From Streptomyces apocyni (GTDB taxonomy: Bacteria > Actinomycetota > Actinomycetes > Streptomycetales > Streptomycetaceae), in NCBI RefSeq assembly GCF_009739465.1, contig NZ_WHOM01000076.1:51559-115558 (forward strand): a stretch of 64,000 nucleotides of DNA, given 5' to 3'. The position numbers were made by a program, and so were the translations under genes. Below, in pieces: positions 7,740 through 16,306 of the stretch (positions within the stretch are counted from its first letter, which is position 1; the number at the start of each line of letters is the position of its first letter). Under the pieces are notes generated by a model. The model saw nothing but the letters and a program-made list of their open reading frames with translations, was not told the origin of the DNA and made no database searches.

Positions 7740-8690
7740 TCAGAGCTGGTTCGGGTCCAGGTGGCTCAGCTTGTCCGGGTTGACCACCGCTGCGACCTCG
7801 GTGATCAGTCCGTTGTGCACCGTGAAGGCGAAGACGGTCACCTGACCCTCGACCGGGTCGACGAAGACCAGACCCGGGGCGCCGTTGACGTCCCGTACGG
7901 ACATCCGCACCGCCGCCCCCTGGCCGAGGCCACGGGCCAGCCGCTGGGCGAAGCGCGCGACCTGCTCGGCGCCGTGGATCGGAACCCGGGCCGCCACCGC
8001 CTTGCCGCCGCCGTCCGAGCGCCACACGACCCCGGGGTCGAGCACCTTCAGCAGCCCGTCGAAGTCCCCCTCCACGGCGGCGGTCAGGAAGGCGTCGACG
8101 GCCCGCCGGTGCTCGCCCCGGTCGACCGAGCGGCGGGGTGCCTCGGCACGTACCCGCTTGCGGGCACGGGAGGCGAGCTGCCGTACGGAATCCGGGGTCC
8201 GGCCGACGGCTTCGGCGATCTCCGGGAAGGGGACCGCGAACACGTCGTGCAGGACGAAGGCGGTGCGCTCGGCCGGGGTGAGCCGTTCCAGGACCGTGAG
8301 CAGGGCGAAGCCGACCGACTCGTCCAGGGTCACCCGGTCCTCGGGGCCCGTGGTGTCGTCGGCGGTCAGTACCGGTTCGGGCAGCCACGGGCCGACATAG
8401 CGCTCGCGGCGGGCGCGGGCTGAGCCGAGCTGGTCGTAGCAGATGCGGCTGATCACCGTCGTGAGGTAGGCACGGGGGTCGGCCACCTCGCCATCGGGCA
8501 GGGCCTGCCAGCGCAGCCAGGCCTCCTGGACGGCGTCCTCGGCGTCCGACACCAGGCCCAGGATGCGGTAGGCGATGCCCCACAGCCGGGGGCGCTGCTC
8601 CTCGAACGCCGCCAGGTGCCGTGCGGACGGAGTCGGGCCTGGCGGGTCCGTCGCGTCCGTCGCGTCCGTCGGGTCCGTCGGGTCTGCCAT
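7740..8690 (-). CDS. sigJ: ECF41-family sigma factor (SigJ-like)
   Basis: This 316-residue ECF sigma factor has regions 2 (about 26-95) and 4 (about 125-183) plus a fused SnoaL/NTF2-like C-terminal domain that replaces a separate anti-sigma factor. All three ECF41 hallmark motifs are present: WLPEP at 102-106 in the linker, DGGGK at 226-230 and NPDKL at 304-308. In this family the C-terminal domain both restrains and supports the sigma core. The N-terminus has a low-complexity TDPTDATDATD run. An AGAGGA ribosome site supports the ATG at 8690. The gene has its own ECF41-type promoter, so it is probably autoregulated. Likely targets are the oxidoreductase downstream and the AhpD-like gene at 32013. 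Confidence 0.95.
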   Translation of the reverse strand: MADPTDPTDATDATDPPGPTPSARHLAAFEEQRPRLWGIAYRILGLVSDAEDAVQEAWLRWQALPDGEVADPRAYLTTVISRICYDQLGSARARRERYVGPWLPEPVLTADDTTGPEDRVTLDESVGFALLTVLERLTPAERTAFVLHDVFAVPFPEIAEAVGRTPDSVRQLASRARKRVRAEAPRRSVDRGEHRRAVDAFLTAAVEGDFDGLLKVLDPGVVWRSDGGGKAVAARVPIHGAEQVARFAQRLARGLGQGAAVRMSVRDVNGAPGLVFVDPVEGQVTVFAFTVHNGLITEVAAVVNPDKLSHLDPNQL

Positions 8691-8734
8691 GTTCTGGGTC
8701 CTCTCCGCTGAACTCGCCACACTGTGCGGGGTTT

Positions 8735-8761
8735 GACGAAGTGGATCAGCGGAGTGTGACA
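8735..8761 (-). promoter_or_regulatory. ECF41-type autoregulatory promoter
   Basis: TGTCACA (8761-8755), 16-nt spacer, CGTC (8738-8735), read leftward, about 45 nt before the sigma gene start. The -35 element lies within the last codons of the upstream methyltransferase gene. The sequence and spacing match the promoter of the neighbouring oxidoreductase gene. Confidence 0.85.
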
Positions 8762-9612
8762 GTGAGGTCCAGGGCGTAGGCCTCCTCGACGACCCCGTCC
8801 GGGAACTCGCGCAGTACGTACGCACGCTCCTCCGCCAGCACCGGCGCCGCCCGCTCGGGCCCCATCTCCGCGAAGTGGGATCTGCTGCCCAGGTGCGCCA
8901 GATGGACGTCGATGGGTACGCGGCGGGTCCAGTGCAGGCGCCGGGACACCGGCTGGCCGGGGGCGAGCCGGGTGATGATCTCGCCGACGCGGGAACTGAG
9001 CTCGTTCGCGTGGTATCCGGCCAGCGTGCGCTTGAGTCGGGCCTCCTGCTCGGCGGCCCAGGCGACGTCGGGGTCGGGCTGGTTCCACCACATAGCGAGG
9101 GCACCCCCAGGTGTCAGCACCCGCAGCGCCTCCGGAACGGAACACTCCGGGTCCGTCCAGTGCCAGGCCTGGGCGTACGTGATCAGGTCGGCGCTGCCGT
9201 CGGCGAAGGGGAGGGCGTCGCCCACGGCGCGTACGAGCGGGACCATGGGCAGGGCCTCGCGGAGCTGGGCGCCCATCTCGGGGCCCGGCTCGACGGCGAT
9301 GACATGGGCTCCGCGTTCGGTGAGCAGGCGGGTCGCGATGCCCGTACCGGCGCCCACGTCCAGTACCCGGGCGCCCCGCAGCCCGCTTCCCGTCAGCTCC
9401 TCGACCGCGTCGAGGACTCGGGGTGGGTAGCTGGGGCGGGCGGTGGCGTACTGGGCCGCGACCCTGTCGAAGGACAGGGCGTGAGGGGGCAGGGGCCGGG
9501 GGTGAGCCGTCGGGACTGGTGTGGTCGGGGCGTGCGCGGTCGAGAAATCCGCGGTCGGGACAGGCGTGGTCGGGACATGCGTGGTCGGCGCGTGATCCGT
9601 CATGCCGCCCAT
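8746..9612 (-). CDS. Class I SAM-dependent methyltransferase
   Basis: This 288-residue protein has a methyltransferase type 11 core. Motif I is VLDVGAGTGIATRLL (about 80-95), followed by the acidic VIAVEPG, and AQAWHWTDPE is the motif commonly seen in SAM enzymes of this group. The first 40 residues are a low-complexity Pro/Thr repeat of the type APTTxVPT and are probably disordered. The start could be either of two ATGs nine bases apart (9612 or 9603). It lies 19 nt after the membrane-protein gene and is likely co-transcribed with it. The substrate is unknown. Confidence 0.88.
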   Translation of the reverse strand: MGGMTDHAPTTHVPTTPVPTADFSTAHAPTTPVPTAHPRPLPPHALSFDRVAAQYATARPSYPPRVLDAVEELTGSGLRGARVLDVGAGTGIATRLLTERGAHVIAVEPGPEMGAQLREALPMVPLVRAVGDALPFADGSADLITYAQAWHWTDPECSVPEALRVLTPGGALAMWWNQPDPDVAWAAEQEARLKRTLAGYHANELSSRVGEIITRLAPGQPVSRRLHWTRRVPIDVHLAHLGSRSHFAEMGPERAAPVLAEERAYVLREFPDGVVEEAYALDLTVTLR

Positions 9613-9631
9613 CGTGGCCGAACGGAGGGTG

Positions 9632-10210
9632 TCACTTCTTGCGATTTGGCTTCTTTGTTCGAGCCTTTGGGTTGCCCGAGCGGCGGGCCTGGCGACGTTC
9701 GTACTGGTCGCGGGCCGTTTCGTACTCCGCGCGGCGGAGCTTCTCGCCGGGGGCCTCGGACAGCGAGCGGAAGAAGTACGCGAGGAGCGCGCCGACGAAG
9801 CCGATGGTCATCATGGTGCGCAGCTTCTGCTGGGACTCCGGGTCCAGGCGCTTGGTGTACGCCTCCCAGGTGCGGCGGAACGCGATCGCGCTGCACACCG
9901 CGAACATCACCACGACCAGCACCCCGACGAAGTTGCCGACCTCCGCGATCTGCAACCCCTGGTAGCCGAGCCGCAGCGCCAGGCAGCCGACCGCCGCGGC
10001 GGCCAGCGAGCCGACGGCGACGCCGACGCGGCGCAGCGCGTATCCGCCGTCGTGGTCGACCCAGGTGGTGCCGAAGAAACGGATCTCCTCGGGCTCGGGT
10101 CCACCGGCCGAGACTGGGGAGACCGAGGTGGCCGGGGAGGCCGGGGAGGCCGGGGAGGCCGGAGAGCCAGCGGCGCTGGGGGTGCGGGTGGTGTCGAGTT
10201 CGTCGCTCAC
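9632..10210 (-). CDS. Hypothetical membrane protein
   Basis: This is a 192-residue protein starting at GTG. It has an Ala/Ser/Pro-rich N-terminal tail containing ASPASPASPA repeats, three or four hydrophobic segments between about 60 and 150, and a very basic C-terminus (KARTKKPNRKK). It is conserved in character with Streptomyces integral membrane proteins near ilvD, but I recognise no domain. The basic end is probably cytosolic. It precedes the methyltransferase gene by 19 nt on the same strand. Confidence 0.8.
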   Translation of the reverse strand: MSDELDTTRTPSAAGSPASPASPASPATSVSPVSAGGPEPEEIRFFGTTWVDHDGGYALRRVGVAVGSLAAAAVGCLALRLGYQGLQIAEVGNFVGVLVVVMFAVCSAIAFRRTWEAYTKRLDPESQQKLRTMMTIGFVGALLAYFFRSLSEAPGEKLRRAEYETARDQYERRQARRSGNPKARTKKPNRKK

Positions 10211-10248
10211 GCCGTCGATTATCCCCGGTGCCCCTGGCTCGTCGACGG

Positions 10249-12099
10249 TCAGCCCAGCTTGGTGACGTCCCGCACCGCGCCCTTGTCGGCGCTGGTGGCC
10301 ATGGCCGCGTACGCCCGGAGGGCCTGCGAGACCTTGCGCTCACGGGACTTCGGTGCGTACACGCCGTTCAGAGCGGCGCGGCGGGCAGCCAGCTCCTCGT
10401 CAGAGACGAGGAGCTCGATGCCGCGGTTCGGGATGTCGATACGGATCCGGTCGCCGTCCTGGACCAGGGCGATCGTGCCGCCCGACGCGGCCTCCGGCGA
10501 GGCATGGCCGATGGACAGGCCCGAGGTGCCGCCGGAGAAGCGGCCGTCGGTGACGAGCGCGCAGGTCTTGCCGAGGCCACGGCCCTTGAGGAAGGACGTC
10601 GGGTAGAGCATCTCCTGCATGCCCGGGCCGCCCTTGGGGCCCTCGTAGCGGATGACGACGACGTCGCCCTCCTTGATCTGCTTGGTGAGGATCTTGTCGA
10701 CAGCCTCTTCCTGCGACTCGCAGACCACGGCGGGGCCCTCGAAGGTCCAGATCGACTCGTCGACACCGGCCGTCTTCACGACGCAGCCGTCGACGGCCAG
10801 GTTGCCCTTCAGTACGGCGAGGCCGCCGTCCTTGGAGTAGGCGTGCTCGACGGAGCGGATGCAGCCGCCCTCGGCGTCGGTGTCCAGGGTCTCCCAGCGC
10901 TCGGACTGCGAGAAGGCGGTGGCGGAGCGGACGCAGCCGGGGGCCGCGTGCCACAGCTCGACGGCCTCGGCGGACGGCGAGCCGCCGCGTACGTCCCAGG
11001 TCTTGAGCCACTCGTCGAGGGAATCGGCGTGCACGCTGTGCACGCCCTCGTTCAGCAGACCGCCGCGGTAGAGCTCGCCGAGGATGGCGGGGATGCCGCC
11101 CGCGCGGTGCACGTCCTCCATGTAGTACGTGCCGCCGGGCGCGACGTTCGGGGCGACCTTGGCCAGGCAGGGGACGCGGCGGGAGACCTCGTTCATGTCG
11201 TTGAGGCCGAAGTCGAGCTCGGCTTCCTGGGCCGCCGCCAGCAGGTGCAGGATCGTGTTGGTGGAGCCGCCCATGGCGATGTCCAGGGCCATGGCGTTCT
11301 CGAAGGCCTCGCGGCTGGCGATGGCGCGCGGCAGGACGGTCTCGTCGCCCTGCTCGTAGTGGCGCTTGGTGATCTCGACGATCGTCCGCCCGGCGTTCTC
11401 GTACAGCGCCTTGCGAGCGGTGTGCGTGGCGAGGACCGAGCCGTTGCCGGGCAGGGCCAGGCCGATCGCCTCGGCCAGGCAGTTCATCGAGTTGGCGGTG
11501 AACATGCCGGAGCAGGAACCGCAGGTCGGGCAGGCGTTCTCCTCGATACGGAGGATGTCGGCGTCCGAGACCTGGTCGTTGACGGCGTCCGAGATCGCGT
11601 CGACCAGGTCGAGGCTGCGGACCGTGCCGTCGACCAGCGTCGCCTTGCCCGCCTCCATCGGACCGCCGGAGACGAAGATCGCCGGGATGTTGAGGCGCAG
11701 GGCGGCCATCAGCATGCCGGGGGTGATCTTGTCGCAGTTGGAGATGCAGATCAGGGCGTCGGCGCAGTGGGCCTCGACCATGTACTCGACCGAGTCCGCG
11801 ATCAGGTCGCGGGACGGCAGCGAGTAGAGCATGCCGCCGTGGCCCATCGCGATGCCGTCGTCGACCGCGATGGTGTTGAACTCTCGCGGCACGGCGCCCG
11901 CGGCCTGGATGGCCTCGCTGACGATCCGGCCGACCGGGGCCAGGTGCGTGTGGCCGGGCACGAACTCGGTGAAGGAGTTGGCCACCGCGATGATCGGCTT
12001 GCCGATGTCCTCGCTCGCTACGCCCGATGCCCGCATAAGGGCGCGGGCGCCCGCCATATTGCGGCCGTGGGTGACTGTGCGGGACCTCAGCTCGGGCAT
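10249..12099 (-). CDS. ilvD: Dihydroxy-acid dehydratase
   Basis: IlvD dehydrates 2,3-dihydroxy acids to 2-keto acids in valine, leucine and isoleucine synthesis, using an iron-sulfur cluster. The 616-residue product has the long-form length. Cluster and family motifs are CISNCDKITPGMLMA and CPTCGSCSGMFTANSMN, and the C-terminal part has DGRFSGGTSGLSIGHASPEA. I chose the ATG at 12099 because AAGGAG precedes it at good spacing; the frame itself extends about 19 codons further upstream without a ribosome site. The TetR gene lies 118 bp upstream on the same strand. No other ilv genes are in the window. Confidence 0.97.
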   Translation of the reverse strand: MPELRSRTVTHGRNMAGARALMRASGVASEDIGKPIIAVANSFTEFVPGHTHLAPVGRIVSEAIQAAGAVPREFNTIAVDDGIAMGHGGMLYSLPSRDLIADSVEYMVEAHCADALICISNCDKITPGMLMAALRLNIPAIFVSGGPMEAGKATLVDGTVRSLDLVDAISDAVNDQVSDADILRIEENACPTCGSCSGMFTANSMNCLAEAIGLALPGNGSVLATHTARKALYENAGRTIVEITKRHYEQGDETVLPRAIASREAFENAMALDIAMGGSTNTILHLLAAAQEAELDFGLNDMNEVSRRVPCLAKVAPNVAPGGTYYMEDVHRAGGIPAILGELYRGGLLNEGVHSVHADSLDEWLKTWDVRGGSPSAEAVELWHAAPGCVRSATAFSQSERWETLDTDAEGGCIRSVEHAYSKDGGLAVLKGNLAVDGCVVKTAGVDESIWTFEGPAVVCESQEEAVDKILTKQIKEGDVVVIRYEGPKGGPGMQEMLYPTSFLKGRGLGKTCALVTDGRFSGGTSGLSIGHASPEAASGGTIALVQDGDRIRIDIPNRGIELLVSDEELAARRAALNGVYAPKSRERKVSQALRAYAAMATSADKGAVRDVTKLG

Positions 12100-12217
12100 C
12101 GTCGCTCGCTCCTTCAGACAGGTGGGGCTGGTGTTGAGCGTACGCCGCTCATCCAAGATCCGGACACCCCGTCCGGAATACGGGACGGCTTGCTCAGAGC
12201 CTGGTCACGTCTCGGTG

Positions 12218-12832
12218 TCACTTCTCGGTCAGGTACCGCTGAAGGGTCGGCGCGACTATCGCGATGATCTCCTCCGGGTCCGCCGAAGCCAGCGGCTCCA
12301 CCTGGACCACGTACCGCAGCACGGCGATGCCGACCATGTGCGAGGCCGCCAGCTCCGCGCGGAACTTCGGGTTCGGTACGTCCAGGTCGGCCGCGACCGA
12401 CTCCAGGAGTCGGCGCAGCAGGAACGCGCGCAGGACCTTCGCCGCCGCCTCGTGGGTCACCGCCGAGCGGATCACCGCGAGCAGCGGCTTGCGGGTCACC
12501 GGGTTCTCCCAGGTGGAGAGGAAGAAGCGGGCCAGCCGCTCACCGATGCCCTCCGGGCTCTCGCCCAGCACCTGCGGGATGACGAGCGTCGGCTCGAAGG
12601 ACATCTCGATGGCGGCCGCGAAGATCTCGTCCTTGGTGCCGAAGTAGTGGTGGACCAGGGCCGGGTCCACGCCCGCGGCCTTGGCGATGCCCCGTACGGA
12701 CGTCTTGTCGTAGCCGCGCTCGGCGAACTCCTCGCGGGCCGCGGTCAGGATGCGGTCGCGGGCCGCGGGGGTGTCCGCGGACTCCGTACGGGACGGGCGG
12801 CCCCGGCGCCGGGGAGCGGCGGCGGGGGTCAC
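12218..12832 (-). CDS. TetR-family transcriptional regulator
   Basis: This 204-residue TetR regulator begins at GTG, overlapping the upstream isomerase stop as GTGA. After a basic Pro-rich leader (RRRGRPSR), the helix-turn-helix runs through RDRILTAAREEFAERGYDKT and VRGIAKAAGVDPALVHHYF. The rest is the all-helical ligand domain. Co-translation with the sugar-phosphate isomerase-like gene suggests that they share a pathway. Its position 118 bp upstream of ilvD leaves ilvD as another possible target. The ligand is unknown. Confidence 0.92.
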   Translation of the reverse strand: MTPAAAPRRRGRPSRTESADTPAARDRILTAAREEFAERGYDKTSVRGIAKAAGVDPALVHHYFGTKDEIFAAAIEMSFEPTLVIPQVLGESPEGIGERLARFFLSTWENPVTRKPLLAVIRSAVTHEAAAKVLRAFLLRRLLESVAADLDVPNPKFRAELAASHMVGIAVLRYVVQVEPLASADPEEIIAIVAPTLQRYLTEK

Positions 12833-13740
12833 GGGCGCTCCGTGGGAGTGGGAGTCGGGAGTGTGGTGGGGGCCTGGCGGGTGGTGGGGGCCGAGTGTGC
12901 GTCGGAGGCCGGGCGTGGGGTGGATGCCAGATGCAGGCGGGTGAACGCCAGGGCCTCCGCGAGGTCGGCCTCACGTTCGGCGCTGGACATCGCCCGGCGG
13001 GTGTTGACCTCGATCACCACATGGCCGTCGAAGCCGGTGCGGGCGAGGCGCTCCAGGAGCTCGGCGCAGGGCTGGGTGCCGCGGCCCGGGACCAGGTGCT
13101 CGTCCTTGGCGGAGCCGTTGCCGTCCGCGAGGTGAATGTGGGCGAGCCGGTCGCCCATGCGGTCGATCATCTGCATCGCCTCGGTGCGGGCGGTGGCGGT
13201 GTGCGAGAGGTCGACGGTGAAGTGCCGGTAGTCGTCCTTGGTCACGTCCCACTCGGGGGCGTACGCGAGGACCTCGCGGTCGCGGTAGCGCCACGGGTAC
13301 ATGTTCTCCACGGCGAAACGTACGTCCGTCTCGTCCGCCATCCGCCACAGGCCGCTGACGAAGTCGCGCGCGTACTGGCGCTGCCAGCGGAACGGCGGGT
13401 GCACCACCACCGTGGACGCGCCCAGCCTCTCGGCGGCGGACCTGGCCCGCTGGAGCTTCACCCACGGGTCCGTGGACCAGACCCTCTGGGTGATCAGCAG
13501 GCAGGGCGCGTGGACGGCGAGCACCGGCACCTGGTGGTAGTCGGAGAGCTTGCGCAGCGCTTCGATGTCCTGGCTGACGGGGTCCGTCCAGACCATGACC
13601 TCGACTCCGTCGTAGCCCAGGCGCGCGGCGATCTCGAAGGCCGTCGCCGTCGACTCCGGATAGACCGAGGCCGTCGACAGGGCGACCTTCGCACCCTTCA
13701 CACCCTTCGCGTCCGGGATGCGCACCACTGGTTCTGCCAC
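12829..13740 (-). CDS. Sugar phosphate isomerase/epimerase-like TIM barrel
   Basis: This is a 303-residue xylose-isomerase-like AP endonuclease 2 superfamily barrel, starting at GTG. Metal-ligand style motifs include GYDGVEVMVW, VLAVHAPCLL, VVVHPPFRW, FAVENMYPW, FTVDLSHTATA, AHIHLADG and HVVIEVNTR, in the order expected for the IolE/EC:5.3 family. The C-terminal 35 residues are a Pro/Thr-rich tail. It is coupled (GTGA) to a TetR regulator. The substrate is not identifiable; an isomerase or epimerase on a sugar derivative is likely. Confidence 0.88.
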   Translation of the reverse strand: MAEPVVRIPDAKGVKGAKVALSTASVYPESTATAFEIAARLGYDGVEVMVWTDPVSQDIEALRKLSDYHQVPVLAVHAPCLLITQRVWSTDPWVKLQRARSAAERLGASTVVVHPPFRWQRQYARDFVSGLWRMADETDVRFAVENMYPWRYRDREVLAYAPEWDVTKDDYRHFTVDLSHTATARTEAMQMIDRMGDRLAHIHLADGNGSAKDEHLVPGRGTQPCAELLERLARTGFDGHVVIEVNTRRAMSSAEREADLAEALAFTRLHLASTPRPASDAHSAPTTRQAPTTLPTPTPTERP

Positions 13741-13879
13741 GAGGGACAGCGTACGGGCCGGGGCGCGCCGATCGGCAGACGCCCTCAGGCCGATGCTCGG
13801 CGCGGTGGTGCCACGGTGGTGCCGTGGTGGTCGGCCAGCGCCGTGGTGGTTGCCGCGGTGGTCGCCCAGTGCCGTGGTG
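13741..13879. repeat. GCCGTGGTGGT imperfect minisatellite
   Basis: The gap between the isomerase start and the ppx stop is almost filled with variants of GCCGTGGTGGT and CGCGGTGGT. It is a slippage-type low-complexity array. There is no gene or clear terminator within it. Confidence 0.6.
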
Positions 13880-14824
13880 TCAGAGCGTGGGCAGATCTTC
13901 CGGCATGTGGTCCAGGCGGCGCAGGATGACGCCCTCGCGCAGGGCCCAGGGGCAGACCTCCAGCGTCTCGACGCCGAACAGGTCCATCGCGCCCTCGGCG
14001 ACCAGCGCCCCGGCGAGCAGCTGGCCCGCCCGTCCCTCGGAGACGCCGGGCAGCTCGCCGCGCTCGCGCTCGGTCATCGCGGCCAGCCGGGGCACCCAGT
14101 CCTCCAGGGACCTGCGCTTGAGCTCCCGCTGTACGTAGAGCCCGTCGGCCGAGCGTGCGGCACCCGCGAGGCGGGCGAGCTGCTTGAACGTCTTCGAGGT
14201 CGCCACGACGTGGTCGGGCTTGCCGAAGCGGCTGAACTCGCCGACCGTACGGGCGATCTGGGCGCGTACATGGCGGCGCAGCACCTTGACGTCGTGCGGG
14301 TCGGGCGGGTCGCCCGGCAGCCAGGCGGCGGTGAGCCGTCCCGCGCCCAGCGGGAGGGACACCGCGGCGTCCGGCTCCTCGTCGATGCCGTACGCGACCT
14401 CCAGCGAGCCGCCGCCGATGTCGAGCACGAGGAGTCGCCCGGCCGACCAGCCGAACCAGCGGCGGGCGGCGAGGAAGGTGAGTCTGGCCTCCTCCTCACC
14501 GCTCAGGACCTGGAGGTCGACGCCGGTCTCGGCCTTGACGCGGGACAGTACGGCGTCGGCGTTGACCGCCTCGCGGACCGCGGAGGTCGCGAAGGGCAGG
14601 ACGTCCTCGCAGCCCTTGTCCTCGGCCGCCTGTAGGGCGTCCTGGACGGTGGCGATCAGCTGGTCGACGCCGTCCGGGCCGATCGCTCCGCCGCTGTCGA
14701 GGAGTTGCGCGAGCCGCAGCTCCGCCTTGTGCGAGTGCGCGGGGAGCGGGCGCGCGCCGGGGTGTGCGTCCACCACCAACAGATGCACCGTGTTCGATCC
14801 CACGTCGAGGACACCGAGTCTCAT
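13880..14824 (-). CDS. Ppx/GppA-family phosphatase
   Basis: This 314-residue protein belongs to the ASKHA fold of exopolyphosphatases and pppGpp phosphohydrolases. The N-terminal phosphate motif is GVLDVGSNTVHLLVVD, the second nucleotide motif is LVLDIGGGSLEVAYG, and LSGEEEARLTFLAAR is the family signature. It is the short actinobacterial form (about 310 residues) without the C-terminal HD domain. It may hydrolyse polyphosphate, pppGpp or both; sequence alone does not decide. It diverges from the cysteine-rich hypothetical gene across 71 bp. Confidence 0.9.
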   Translation of the reverse strand: MRLGVLDVGSNTVHLLVVDAHPGARPLPAHSHKAELRLAQLLDSGGAIGPDGVDQLIATVQDALQAAEDKGCEDVLPFATSAVREAVNADAVLSRVKAETGVDLQVLSGEEEARLTFLAARRWFGWSAGRLLVLDIGGGSLEVAYGIDEEPDAAVSLPLGAGRLTAAWLPGDPPDPHDVKVLRRHVRAQIARTVGEFSRFGKPDHVVATSKTFKQLARLAGAARSADGLYVQRELKRRSLEDWVPRLAAMTERERGELPGVSEGRAGQLLAGALVAEGAMDLFGVETLEVCPWALREGVILRRLDHMPEDLPTL

Positions 14825-14895
14825 AGGGAAAACGCTACTGCCCGTTCAGTGGTCGGCGGTCCACACGACCTCCAACGCCCGCATACCCTTGCTGT

Positions 14896-15756
14896 GTGGC
14901 CAAGACGAAAAAGGCGAAGACCGACAAATCCTCCAAGTCGAAGAACGGGGCGAAGAAGGGCGCGGTGGCGGCTGTGCCCGTGGCCTCGGACTCGGCCCCG
15001 GACGAACAGGGGCTGGACTTCGCCCGGGCTTGGGTCGAGTTCCCCGACCCGGCCGACGACGAGCAGATCTTCCGCTGCGACCTGACCTGGCTGACGTCCC
15101 GCTGGCACTGCGTCTTCGGTAGCGGCTGCCAGGGCATCCAGGCCGGACGCGCGGACGACGGCTGCTGCACGCTCGGCGCGCACTTCTCGGACGAGGAGGA
15201 CGAGCAGCGGGTGGCGGGCCATGTGGCGAGGCTCACGCCGGACATCTGGCAGCACCACCCCGTCGGTACGGAGAGCGGCTGGACTCAGGAGGACGAGGAC
15301 GGCGACCGGCAGACCCGCCGCTACAACGGCTCCTGCATCTTCCAGAACCGCCCCGGCTTCGCGGGGGGTGCGGGCTGTTCGCTGCACATTCTGGCGCTGC
15401 GCGAGGGGCGGGAGCCGCTGGAGACGAAGCCGGACGTGTGCTGGCAGCTGCCGGTGCGGCGTACGTACGAGTGGATCGACCGGCCGGACGACACCCGGGT
15501 GCTTCAGGTGTCGATCGGCGAGTACGACCGGCGGGGCTGGGGCCCTGGCGGGCATGACCTGCACTGGTGGTGCACCTCGGCGACGTCGGCGCATGGCGCG
15601 GGTGAGCCGGTGTACGTCTCGTACCGGCCGGAGCTGACGGAGATGATGGGCAAGGCGGCGTACGACCGCCTCGCGGAACTCTGCGAAGCCCGCCTGGCGT
15701 CTCGGCTCCCTTTGCTGGCCCCGCACCCGGCGGACCCGGGCCCTCCGGACGCCTGA
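14896..15756 (+). CDS. Conserved cysteine-rich hypothetical protein
   Basis: This 286-residue protein starts at GTG. Its first 25 residues are a strongly basic, Lys-rich tail (KTKKAKTDKSSKSKNGAKKG), and the remainder is a globular cysteine-rich domain with WHCVFGSGCQG, DDGCCTLGAHFSD, NGSCIF, GAGCSLHIL, DVCWQLP and WWCTS. The spread of Cys, His and Trp residues suggests metal binding, perhaps zinc or an Fe-S cluster, and resembles cysteine-cluster proteins of the YkgJ/DUF3109 kind, though I cannot confirm that assignment. No signal peptide or membrane segment is present. The reaction is unknown. Confidence 0.82.
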   Translation: MAKTKKAKTDKSSKSKNGAKKGAVAAVPVASDSAPDEQGLDFARAWVEFPDPADDEQIFRCDLTWLTSRWHCVFGSGCQGIQAGRADDGCCTLGAHFSDEEDEQRVAGHVARLTPDIWQHHPVGTESGWTQEDEDGDRQTRRYNGSCIFQNRPGFAGGAGCSLHILALREGREPLETKPDVCWQLPVRRTYEWIDRPDDTRVLQVSIGEYDRRGWGPGGHDLHWWCTSATSAHGAGEPVYVSYRPELTEMMGKAAYDRLAELCEARLASRLPLLAPHPADPGPPDA

Positions 15757-16306
15757 CGCGTCTGCTGGCTGGGTCGTCGGACTTGTGCGGGCCCGCTGTG
15801 GCTGGGCGCGCAGTTCCCCGCGCCCCTGAGCGGCCCGAGCGCCGCCGCGACGGCAGGGGTGCGCTGGGTTCCCGCCCGACCGTCGGACATCTGCGGGACC
15901 GCCGTGGCCACCGTCGCGCAGTTCCCCGCGCCCCTGAGGGGCCCAACCGCCGCCGCGGCGGCGGGCTGCGCTGGGGTCACCAGCCCGGCGGTTGAACGTG
16001 TGCGGGTCCGCGGTGGTCGGTCGCGCAGTTCCCCGCGCCCCTGGGGGGGTCCGAGCACCGCCTCGACGGCGGGGGTGCGCTGGAGTTCGGCCCGGCCGTC
16101 GGACATCTGCGGGTCCGCCGTGGTCGGTCGCGCAGTTCCCCGCGCCCCTGGTGGGCCCGAGCGGTCGCCGCAGCGGCGAGCTGCGCCGGGGGTTCCAGAC
16201 CGGCTCTCGGGCATCTGCGGGACCGTCGTGGCTGGGCGCGCAGTTCCCCGCGCCCCTGGTGGGCCGAGCACCGCCGCGGCGGCGGGGGTGCGTCTGGCGA
16301 AACGGT
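15757..16306. repeat. Tandem 107/108-bp intergenic repeat, five copies
   Basis: This 550-bp gene-free stretch is five head-to-tail copies of one unit. The invariant core GCGCAGTTCCCCGCGCCCCT starts at 15808, 15916, 16023, 16130 and 16238, giving periods of 108, 107, 107 and 108. Between cores lie GC-palindromic CCGCCGCGGCGG segments and a CATCTGCGGGWCCG block. From memory, single copies of this core are a common dispersed Streptomyces intergenic repeat; the regular tandem arrangement here is unusual. It sits between the convergent ends of the cysteine-rich gene and the sigma/BACON gene. Confidence 0.9.

Noticed and set aside
9630..9660. TGTCACT similar to an ECF41 -35 element
   Set aside because: Last base differs and no CGTC occurs 16 nt downstream; no suitable gene start follows.
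12216..12245. Second TGTCACT near the TetR stop
   Set aside because: No CGTC at the right spacing and no gene starts downstream in that direction.
8875..12267. 1130-codon rightward open frame opposite ilvD and the methyltransferase
   Set aside because: It is the antisense shadow of well-supported genes in high-GC DNA; its translation is low-complexity with no family motif.
15757..16306. CRISPR array
   Set aside because: The repeats are perfect 20-mers at 107-108 bp, but the spacers are related to each other and no cas genes are present; it is a tandem intergenic repeat.
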